Positions 12,201-23,200 of a stretch of 64,000 bases of DNA are shown one piece after another. The notes under the pieces are model-generated. The model was not told the origin of the DNA and ran no database searches. It saw only the letters and a list, made by a program, of their open reading frames with translations. The stretch spans positions 1-64,000 of the forward strand of contig NW_020170468.1 in assembly GCF_000524195.1 (NCBI RefSeq). Reading direction: 5' to 3'. Each line of letters starts with the position of its first letter. Position 1 is the first letter of the stretch. The stretch is from Echinococcus granulosus. Its lineage: Eukaryota; Platyhelminthes; Cestoda; Cyclophyllidea; Taeniidae. The translations under genes were made by a program, and so were the position numbers.

Positions 12201-13300
12201 AAAGAGATGTGGGAAAAAACTTGCAAAATTTTCTGGAGTTTCACACATTTTTACACCAATGGCGATTATTGACGTAGTAAAAGCAGAAACAGGCTTTACA
12301 ACACATTGAGTAAATCCGAAGGAAACACAAACCAGGACCCTACTTCTCCCCACATAAATCTAGGTATTTTAATGCTCACTCTCTTTTCACACGGCAGTTA
12401 GCCGCTTAGTCGTGCCTTTGCATTCTCTAGGTGATTCCACTCGACAAAATTTGACATTGGGTGCTTCATCGTGCGTGATGAAATGACATTGCATTGTGTC
12501 GACAAATATATATAACGTAAATGACTACATTAAATAAACGTGTGCACAAATCGAGGATGACAAAGCGTGCAGTTGCGAAAATTTGTGTTGTAAAAGTTGA
12601 GAAAAGTACGCAACGTCAGTAAAAGGGAAATGTATTGTTTGGGATTGCAGTCTACTCAGGTTGCCACCCGCCCTCCTACTGGTAGCATCCCGCAGCGCTT
12701 TTGCTTATTATTAAGCCAGCGAATAACTGGAATGGCACATTAAAGGTAGGGGTACGAAAAACTGATTTCTGTTTTTAATTAGCCTGCTTTAACGTCTCAT
12801 CCACCAAGGTAATGCACATTTGTCTCTCAACACGACCCTTCAGCCCTAACAATGACCCTTAGTATCCCTCTACATTAGCCATAAACTAGTTCTCGATATC
12901 GGTATGCCTTGTTACGGGTTTTAAGGGGCAAAATCAAGCAATCATATGGACTGAAATGCTGCAAATTAGGCACAAATAGCGTAGTGCACGCCTCTATATG
13001 CCTAAAGTAACGTTAATAAAGTGAAATCTATTTCTGTTTATTAAGGTGTACCAGATAAGGTTTAGAGTGCAATATGCGAAACGCCGCAAACCTATATCAC
13101 TCGTGACAACAAAAGCGTGACAAATACAAGCAAAATCGGTAGCTGAAAATAAAGGCTGCTTTTATAATAAATGAAAAACATGCTAAACACATAAGTGAGA
13201 AAAACTCGCGTTCTAATCCGGTGTTATGCAAACAATTCATTCACCGGCTTACTTGAACTCGGGCGTGTTAGGTCTACCTTTAGCGAGGCGCGTGTCTGTT
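9235..13300. other. Intergenic DNA with one degenerate repeat copy
   Basis: A degraded family A terminal repeat lies at about 9640-9765 ('agcgccctgataatcttctggaaatgaaggaaga' through 'atggcagggccg'). The ORF at 9741-10025 starts inside it and looks like chance. Around 10040-10240 there is a promoter-like stretch (two CCAAT-type motifs and TATTTATA), without a following gene that I can support. The rest, up to the CTU2 leader, shows no coding block. Confidence 0.4.
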
Positions 13301-13308
13301 CAGAACCC

Positions 13309-16300
13309 ATGTAAGTGTCTGCGCGTGCGCAGGATAATCTCACGTTCTTGCTCATTCTATTGTGTAGTGCTAATCATTGTATATATCGCAAACTGACTCG
13401 CCCACTCTGATTTGAGGACTGATCGTACGGTCTGCATCAAGTGTAAAGGTGGATTTGGACCGCCCTCTGTCTTTGTCCGTAAGGACGATCCTCCTTTATG
13501 CAGGTCAGTCTAAACATTTATGTGATTTTTTGGTTATATGTGAAAACCTTAATGTCATGCTCTGGCTTTCAAGGGGTGTGTGGCCGTAAGTGATTTGTCA
13601 CGTATTTTAGGACCTGTTTCCAGGCTGGATGTGTGCACAAGTTTCGGTCATCTTTTGGGAAGGCAAACATCATCAGGAATCGAGAAGCAGTTGCGCTGGC
13701 TTTTTCAGGTGGTTCCTCGTCATTAGCAATGCTTAATTTAGCGAAAATGGTGGGTTGACGTGTTCCCAGTCTCATTTACTTTTGGTATGCTTGTGTAACA
13801 TTTTGCATTACCATTTTCTTGCTAATTGTTTGTTTTTCTTCTGATTTGGTTTTTGCCCGCAATTTTCTCTAAGTAGGTGCGCCTATGCACCGTTAGCTAT
13901 GACACACCCGTTTACTATTGCGTTCGTGCCTGTTTTTGATGCAATACCGTCTTTCATTGCTTAGTGTCAAGCCAGGACAGAAAGCCGAAAACTGCGTTTT
14001 GACCCGACAGTCGTTTGTATGTATGGTAAGTTGTCATTTTATTTCGATTTTCATGTCTTGGTAATTGGCAAGCAGTGGTGCCTTCTCGGTGAATAATACA
14101 ATTTTAGATGTTGAGCAACCGTATCCTGTAAGGCAGGAGGAAGCCATGAAGGCTGCGGGTTTTGAGTATCGGATTGTAAGAACAAATGAGGTCTGATGCC
14201 GTTTGTGTTATTTCTTAGTTTGCATTGTTTATAAATAGATTGTCAGACAGTGCTTCTGCATCTTTTAGATCCCATTCACTGAGACAAACTGCAGTTATGT
14301 CGTTTCGACTCGCATTACCAATTCCACTCTGACGGCAGCTGAAGAGATGTTGCGATGGCAGCGTTTACAATACTTATTGATCTACACATCTCGTGTCCTG
14401 GGTTACAAATACCTTTTGGTGGGCGATAATGCCAGCCAGTTGGCTGCTCGCTGTCTTGCCGGCATCGCTCAAGGTCGTGGTGGGACTGTTGCAACCGAAT
14501 TGGTATGTTCCCGTTTTCATTGCCTGTTCTACTGATATCATGTCGGTAGGGAAATCTTTGATAAGGTATTTGTGACGGTAGAGGTCTATGCAGGGCTACC
14601 TTGGCAGCATGGATGGATGGCTGGAGTTTCTAAAGTACTTGTAGTAACATGTTTCCATTATAGATTAGATTCAGTGCTCAAAAATGTGTGGATAAAGTCA
14701 CAACTAGCACGTGCTGGTCTCTAGCATTTTTTCGCCTTCTGGGTCGTGTTTCGAGGATCTGATCTATGTTCTAACCAACTTGCCATGATATATTCACATC
14801 TCGTTGATTTAATGAAGCTTGTCATTATCAAAACTTCTTGGATAAAATATTACAGTATTCATTTGTTATAGTGTTATATGGCTGGCGCACTTTGAAATCC
14901 TTTTTTTTGGGGATATTCGCCCATCTGCAAAATGTTACCTCATGTTCGTGCTGTTTCACTCGCAAGATTCCAACATTTTGACATTTTGCTCATCCACTAC
15001 TCAATATAAATCGTAACAGAACGATTTTAGTCAGAGTCGATACGTATGAAGAAAATTGGACGAAAGTCTGGACGCTGTGCTCATTTTGTTTGCTTCCTTA
15101 TAATTTCTGAGACTTGACTATGAGTAATTGCCATAGTTTTGCCGAGAAATACTGAAAGGGTAAGGATTGCAGGCACCGATATTTGGATCTTATCGCAATA
15201 GGCTGATCACCAGAGGCACCATGGATTACTGTACTGTCAAACTTTGATTATAGGACTTCGCCGACACGCGTTATAGTGAGGTAACTATTCTGCGTCCGAT
15301 GTACAACTTCCTTGCCAAAGAGGTGGCATTGTTTCTCCACTTTGCCGGCCTTGATACGGTAGTAGAGATGGGCTTAAGTGCACAACAGAACGTTGCGTAC
15401 GGTCCGGGAGTCAGCTCAATCCAGCGCCTTACACAGGACTTTATCGGCTCCCTCCAATTTGCTGGATACCCCTCAACCACAATGGCTGTGCTCAAGTAAG
15501 TTTCTATCCTACCCGCCGCGAATGCTATTGCCTTTATGGACGAGCTCTTCCGGGTCAATTGGAATTTTTTACAACTTTATGCTTCGTGACCAAGAGGCTG
15601 AATTACCAACCGCACAGCTCATTTCCAAGCGCTTGATTATATTATTTGTGTTGCTTTACAGTCCCTCTTTTAATGCCCACGTTGTGCCAATTTCATACTC
15701 ACCTAATTAAGTTGATTTGCCTTGCCTTTACCATTCTTATAATGCAAGTACTTCTAGATCTGCTGCTTGTAGTTTAAGGCTATTAGCTTTGGCTGGATTT
15801 TGCTTTAAAAAAACTGTTTTTAGTGTGGGATCACAAGCCTGTGGAAACGATATGCAGAGTAAAAGAAGTGAATTCTTTTCGGACACTTTTGCTTTTGTAC
15901 CTACTTGGTCTTAGTCTAGCTGCTAACGCCAGTCAAACTTATTTGGAGATTGCATATGCTTTTCCATTTTATAATGACGGTCTTTTAATCGTCTTAGCGC
16001 TGCTTCGAGAACACTTTCATCTGAAAACAGATCCGATCAACGCTGTACGGTTTGCTACGTAAGTGATATCATGACCTATCCCGATATTTGATGGGCAGGA
16101 AACTTTTCACCGCATTTAGTGACCGATTTGTACAGAATTATCCATTGTGCATCTTACGGTATTGGCTAATCCGATATGTTTTCCCTTGACGCAATTTAAA
16201 CAATTTTCCAAAATTACTTAGGGATTTAGTAACCCCTTTTTCTCCACCCATAGCAGTAGGATGTGTTATTGCATTTAACCAAACAGGTAATTTATTTAAG

Positions 16301-17587
16301 CAATTTCTTCCGAGGAATGCGAAAAATCATCTTTGTATTTGGCTCATTTGGCTGTACAGCCTTGCGTGACCGCTCTGTACCCTGCCAAAGACTCCCTTTT
16401 TATAAGATTATGGGTAAAGAATGATTAAATCTGCTGTAGATAAGACTGGCCCTCGGTTGTATTTGTTTGGCTGGACTATAGACCAGCTACGGGAAAACCC
16501 CAATGCTCTGTCTGGTATCATGGTCTCATTGCGTTCTTTATGACTTCTCAGTGGGGGATTGGTAGCATAATGAGGCCTTTTCTTGATTGCAGTCGAGTGC
16601 CCTCTATTTGAACGTATCACTAGTAAGAGGTGATAATTGCTGTCCAAATTTTAAATCGGTGGATAATCTTACATTGTTGTTAATAGGTGTTTCCGTAAAT
16701 ATTTAATGTGGGATTAATTTCCCATTTCCCCATGCAAACATCTAAATTTTGAGCTGTTATTTCTTGTCTTTACTTGGGTTTTTCGTTCTTTACTTTTTTT
16801 GGACGATTACACTCTTTGGTTTTTACATTTTAATTTGCTGCCATCAAATCAAATCCTAAAGTACATCCGATGTTCAAATACCGTCTTAAAGCCTAATTAC
16901 CCATATCTCTATCTCATTTACATGATCGAGTCACGTTCTAAAACTACTTCAAAGTAACAATTTTGAAAAAAAAGATTTCAGGCGTTGAGTGTGGTCTTTT
17001 TATTCATCCAGTCTTTATCCCAAAGACAGGTTTGCGTTAGAGATCATATAAGGTTAACGTTTCGCCCGTATTTCTATATTTTACCAGATTTCAAAAATTT
17101 TTTTGGCTAATTGACAAATGCGAAGTTTGGAGTTGGCGTAAAATATACAAGATTTATCTTGCCTTGCGTGTTTGTATTTTTTCTTTTACTGGCACACAAA
17201 AGGGCTGATCTGTCCAATGTACTAAATCTGGCTTCTTCAAAACCACTTTACTATCCTAAGGAGCCTATTTCATGCGTCTTTTCATAGGGAGGGACTTCAA
17301 AGCATCATGTGTAGTTTGACTAGCATAAACTTTATTCATGTTAATAGTTTGGATCCCCCATTTTTTGCCTACAGGCTCCACTACCGCGTTCAAATCAGGA
17401 AAACAGCTTGGAAGAAACTGTTACAGCGTTATCAGCGTATGAATTCTCTGCACGGATATCAAGGAATTCAAAGACTAGCTGTAATCCTGCCTCACCACCA
17501 CCCTTTCCTCCACCTAATTCTCCCGCCTTATGCTCTTGCTGCTTGTTCAACCGGACCGAGCTGCAAAAGGCTGGTCTGTGGGATTAA
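13309..17587 (+). CDS. CTU2: Cytoplasmic tRNA 2-thiolation protein 2
   Basis: CTU2 works with CTU1 in URM1-dependent thiolation of the wobble uridine (s2U34) of Lys, Glu and Gln tRNAs. Exons 13309-13310, 13417-13503, 13611-13749, 13965-14025, 14108-14190, 14269-14502, 15254-15495, 15998-16058 and 17375-17587 join in phase to give 373 residues. Family features in order: an N-terminal zinc-binding pair CIKC then LCRTC; VHKFRSSFGK; the degenerate ATP-loop SGGSSS; YKYLLVGDNASQLAARCLAG; RPMYNFLAKEV; and a Cys-rich tail (CTVC, CSCC). The PP-loop lacks the full catalytic motif, as expected for CTU2. The start codon is itself split by an intron (AT|G, 13309-13310 and 13417). The protein is shorter than the human one (about 515 residues). 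The family assignment is secure; the exact start is inferred. Confidence 0.9.
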
Positions 17588-17840
17588 TTTTAATCAAGTG
17601 AATTTTCTCACTCACTTTTTTTCGTGGTTACTTTCAGAATAAATAGTTTTTTAAAACAAAAATATTTCTCTTCATACATCTCCCCCTATTTTTTTCTGGT
17701 TGAAGTGTCCGTAATTATCTTTGGAAAGTCACTATATTTCGAGCTATCTAGTCATCGTTAATAAGTAGTGTGAACGAAAATCACTGAATTTGGGACCTGA
17801 TCACTGTTTCTTCGGCTTTATTACTTGCATGGAATGCTAT

Positions 17841-20110
17841 ATTGTCTATCTGCTTATAAATTCTAAATGGCATGGGTCTACACTGCTCCATTTGTTTCTC
17901 ACATAGAATTGAACGCTTCTATCGTCCGGATCGTCACACATCATGTTCTTGCGTATTTTTTTTTCTTTCACGTTTCCCAAAACTAATTTTTAGCACGTAA
18001 TATTGTCCTTCTAAAATGCCTCTCTCAACCTTTACTCCCCAGTCGAGTCTTACGTCATCACTTTTTGCTGTCAGTCATTCCTCTTTTTTCCCGTTTGAAG
18101 ATATTCTACTATAAGAGCGCGGTAGTTGGGTACGCTGTCCTTCATAGCCGTATTCTATTTAGATACCATCAAACAACGCCGCTTAGGGTGGTTCGACTTT
18201 GATGTTGAGTGGGTGGGGTACAACTGATTTGCCAAACAATATTATTTGAGTGGGGCAAGTAAACACATCTCTCAAATGTTATTGCGCAATGCGAAATGGC
18301 TCGCAGAACCTCAAACTGAACATTGAGTATTTGCGGAATATTACGTGTTAGTGAGGCGTTAGCTTCGTTTGTGGGCAGGTCGTTACTTTTAATGAATAGT
18401 TGTGTGGAGTTCATAACTCCCTGGTGGCGCTTTGACCCGATTTTATAGAGGTCATAATGATGTTATTTCCCTTTGCTTTGCGGAGACATGAGTTGGTATT
18501 TTTTTCTCTCAATGAAGGAAACTGATTTTATCATCTCTGAATGCAAATCCTAAAGCAAATCCTGATGAACTTGTGTATTTTAATTTGTAGATGTTGTACT
18601 CATATAAGTCTCGATTCAAAGTAAGTAGTCTTCCATCGTGATTCTTGTCCTTGTCTAACCAATTCTTACCAAGGTTTTTGATCGTAGCAATTGAAGTTTG
18701 CAGATTGAATAGGACAAAAACGAATTTGTCACTATTTTTTGGGATGTTTCAACTAATTTTTATTGCAAAAGCGTGGCAATTGTTACAAGCCTTTCACAGA
18801 AGAATGGCAGTCGTAATTGGTGGTTAATTATTCCTGCCTTTAAAACCTATAGACTTCAATTAACCAAATCATAAACTAAAGTAAATATGTGCAGTGCATT
18901 AAGTCGGGCATTTGGGTTTATTCTAGTCCGCATGTGAGGGCGCATGCTACATTAATGTCTCATTAATTTTATCCAGACAACCTTCACCGGTCATTTTTTT
19001 TTCACTCTGTACTTTTAGTTCACGTGCCTAACATTATTATGCAAGGATTTAGTAGCTGCATCTCCAGCCTAGATGAGAATTTCCCATTGCACATCACTCA
19101 GTCGTTTGTTGAATAAGGCGCGGATACGCTCCTACCTTCATAGTCAGCTCCTTTTTTGCGGTTTGTTTGTCCGTCCTTCCTTCACGCCTTTCTGTCTATT
19201 TGCTTTGAAAGCCGAAGCACTACCCATTACAAGGGTGTGGATTAAGCCTTTCAAAATTAGTACTTCATTTAAATTACGAAGTGACTACTGGGCATATTCT
19301 TGATGTGTAAACTGTATTTTAGAACTTTTAAACTCCACAATGCAACCCTGTGCTCGTAGTGTTTTCCCTATTGATGTGGATAAGTACTTTTATTTATGTG
19401 TGATCTTAATGACCAATTTTGGAACAAAACTCTTTTTATGCTCTTTTCACACGCATTATTTGCAGAGTTGGCAGCATCGGCCCACCCAGAACTGGCGGCC
19501 AAGGCCTTATCGCAACACCGTATTTAGTCGTGTTTTATTCGGGCAAATGAATCATAAAAAGTGAATTTGTTTGTTGTAAATTCGAATGAGCCTCGGAACA
19601 TCAGAACACGCTTCTCACCCCAGTGCGAGTTGGAATTATTTCCACATTTGAGTTGGACGAATTCTTATCCTGCACAAGTAGCTCCAGGTACACTATTTTG
19701 GTATGTATACTTTTTCACCCTACTTACAGTTCCTGTTTTGTTTCGTGCAAGTTTGTTTTTTAGCTTCATTATCCATTTCTGCGTCATTCGATGCCTTCAC
19801 ATCATCATTAAAGTTATGCTTTCATTGTCTTAACCTTGGTTAAATAATTTAGAGGTCTTATTGTAAAATGCTCCCATCTACCATTTACACTATGTAATTT
19901 ATCTTGGACTTTTGCCTTCATTGTTAAACGAAAACGAGCGAAATGAAGTCCATTAATTTACTAAAAGGCTATTGTATTCCCTTTACAGGTATTTCTTTAA
20001 CTTCAATGACTCATGCTCTTCTAATTTTCGATAAATCCCGGGATCAGCATAATCTTCACTTGTACGATTTTGAGCGTTGGGCATTGGCCGAAACCAAAAC
20101 TGCCGCCTGA
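17841..20110 (+). CDS. Unrecognised gene; last four exons resolved, 5' part tentative
   Basis: The final exons are 19323-19355, 19466-19519, 19605-19687 and 19989-20110 (TGA). They join in phase 2, 2, 1, using CC|GTATTT as the donor of the second. The last exon has 39 uninterrupted codons, including THALLIFDKSRDQHNLHLYD and RWALAETKTAA. A longer version of the second exon (to 19560, donor AAAAA|GTGAAT, 44-nt intron) also stays open if read in another phase, so the N-terminal frame is not settled. Probable upstream exons are 17907-17952 (encoding IERFYRPDRHTSCSC, with a 31-nt intron before it) and 18589-18618 (MLYSYKSRFK, GTAAGT donor). I do not recognise the protein. Its stop is 110 nt before the next gene's ATG. 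Confidence 0.5.
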
Positions 20111-20220
20111 TTGGCTGGTTGCTGATCAAACGATTTGCGATTCCCAGAAAATCCACGGAGCGTGAGAAGAAGAAGCCTTAGGGCTGGTAAGAGCAGTCAA
20201 GCAGCCTGTCATTTTTACCA

Positions 20221-23200
20221 ATGCCGTTAGCAAGGCTCTTCATAATCGACGTTACAATTCTCACTTTCGCCGGTCTTTCGGGCTTGCTTTCGCTGACCTG
20301 CTTCAGCGCCACCATCCATTGGGCTATCAATGCGGAATCAAAGTGCGAGGGATGCATAGCCACAACAGAGAGCCGCTGCTTATCAAGCAAGTTCTAGTCG
20401 CTTTAACTCCTTTATTTACAAACTTACCTTCAAGGAACCAAATGTTTGGTTCACGTAACGTATTAGTGAACAGTAATCGTATTCATTTACGGTCGTCTTA
20501 AGTAGCAAATTCCAGTGAATTTGAAAAGGCTTGTACTGTCTCCCACGTAGATCGAACTTTTTGCTGGGAAGAATAGACTGAGGAACGGTGGGAAGGCGTA
20601 AATCAAGTGATTAAATTTTGTTTGTATGAGAAACTTCACTTTTTCTCTTTACACCTTCCCTTTCCTTCACATCTGGCCAGGTTCGTTAGGTGACGATGCG
20701 AAACGGCGTCGCATTTTTGACGAAAAGAAACGAAAATTTATTATGTTTACGGGAATTGTGCAGATAAGCTGGCAAAATATCAGGAGCCGGGAGTCAAGCA
20801 TTTATAATTCATGACGTGAACCATTGTCCGGGAATACACTTAATTTACTATCAGAATTTTTTGATCAAAAATGTTCGTCGGATATTTTAAATAAGTTTTA
20901 ACTTTTAACTGCCTGTGCTAGTCAATGGCGTGCTTCTTTCATTGGCACAGCGGCTATATATTCGGTGTTAGAAAGTCACTTTTACAGCAATTCCGGATTA
21001 CTGTGGGCATAAGTGCTAGTAACAGCCTAAACGGATCGCTGCGTTTTTACATACTTGTAATAAACTAAAATTGAGCAATTGGAACTGCTTTCTTGCCTCG
21101 TCACTGCATACCACCAAGCTCGGTTACAAAAATGCAGCCAATTTATGAAATACCCATCGGTTTATAGAAGTATTGTCTACAACTAATGCCTTGAACGATG
21201 CATGTGGGCTAGAACACGTCACGATAAACGTCTTTTTTTGGAGACCCCTTTTGACAGGAGAATGGAGTGCGCATTTAGCTTGTAACACCCAGCATTTGGG
21301 GCACTTTTAACTGCATTCTCCTACTCTCACACGTTTGGTCGTCGCTTTTAAAGAAATGTTTCAATTTGCAATTTTTAAACTTGCAGCGTAGTTTTTTAAT
21401 TGGTCGCCATTCATCACACCGAAGCCTTCTAGTTGAACGCATTTTGCTTATAAAAATGTAGGGCACATTTTGCGGTCTCCGGAGTTTGTTATTGCCTTTC
21501 AAAATGTTTGTCTTCTCTGGATTATGCAAAATGAGTGGGTGAGGAAAATTTATGCCCTGGTGATGGTTGTAGTAAAAGCTTTCGTTGGAGATGGCCTTTC
21601 TTCGAACGACCATATGTAAATGCAAAAGTTCTCTCCTACATTTGAGAGACTTTTACGTCCTGAAATAATTTTAACTTTTAGGTAAAAGGTTATTTATCTA
21701 TTAGTTTTTCTGGCGCATCACCAATTACAGAAAGCGCTCCATTTGACACCTCTGAAATTAGAACTTTGACTATTTTTGATATTGAAAATTAATTTGATTG
21801 GCATTAATATTTGAGACTATTGCTGAAAGCTTTGGAGCCATCAATGTTTATCGATACTTTGGTCTTGTTGCAAAACCACGGATTCAAGGATACCCCCAAG
21901 AATTTTAGCCAAATCTTTTGTCTCCCTCACGTAGTGTCCTTGCATAGGGGTATTAATGAAGCTAGCTCTGCTAATGCATCCTCCTCCCCAGATTCATTGG
22001 TATGAGGTCAACAAATTAACAATCGGATTTGTTTAGTGCTTTGCGCTTGGAGGAAATAAATGAACTCGACTGTAAAAGCGTGTAAATATTTTCACGCCCA
22101 TAGGTGGACGGCTGGAGTAAATTATTTTTCTATTGCATGGCTGGACATTTGTCACTTGCTGCAATGGGTTTTTTTTTCGCTGAAAAGCACCAATTAACAG
22201 AAAGGGAAAGTGGATCTTTTACTGATAAGTATTTTCACTACCTAATTTGAAAACCTTGGACACCCAAGGGGTGGGTGTACTTTATGATGTAATTTAATTA
22301 AAAATCATTGTTCTCTTTGTTATTGTGTGAAAATCGTAATAAATTTTAAGATTTAGTAATCTTAATTATGATACTTTAATCTCTAGAGTACTACATTAAT
22401 TTCACAACACCGCCTACATTAGCTATTCATTTGGTTTCAGAAACATCCTTTCGAAATTTCAAGGGGAATTCCCGGGTAATTATGTTTAATCGTTTGATAT
22501 TCCAAATTATTTTTCACGAGGTTTGGATAAATTTTAGTAGGACCCCCCAAGAACATACAAATGTATTCAAGTAATGGTGCGTATGTGGCGTCCTGAGACT
22601 TCCCTGAAGACGAAAGAAGCCACTATACTCGGGCAGAGTATTTTTTTTCGGCTAATGGCATGAACCGGACCCCATGCCGCTCGTTATGGGGAACAATGGC
22701 GAACCCTCTAAGTGGCCCGTTGCCAAAACGAAGAGTTAAACAAACATTTAAAGCATTGCATAGTCCCCCTCCCTTTTTGTGCGTCACCCCTGACGCTCCC
22801 TTGACCAACATTTCATGTCGGCCATCACAACATAGTCAGTGCTGTTAGAAAAACACCCACCAGTCACCCGTACCAGTCATCTAATTTCCATGCAACTAAG
22901 AAGAATATCCAACCGCATCGTCATTTATCCCTCTTCAAATTTCTCCTGGATATGAAGTTGCGTCCTCCTCAAAAACTGCAATGAGGAAAGGTGAATTTGC
23001 CGGCCACCTTGTATGCCCACCACTAGTCGTAGGAACACCGACCTAAAAGCAGAGTCATATACCAAAGGGCGGGCATTAAAATTCTTTTTTCGAGGTGGAG
23101 TTTACGTTTATTTCTCTTTGCCACTTTATTCCCACTTCGGAGCTGCCCGCCCATATCTATCTGGGTTACATTTAGCTAGTGAAAAGTTAGAGAAGGTCTC

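Noticed and set aside
15271..15558. 95-codon minus-strand open frame
   Set aside because: It is the antisense shadow of the CTU2 exon 15254-15495, whose sense frame carries the family motifs.
21275..21625. 116-codon minus-strand ORF with a phrase (NPEKTNILKG) reminiscent of LINE reverse transcriptases
   Set aside because: Too short a match, no other RT motif (such as YADD) nearby, and it lies in an intron of the four-span gene.
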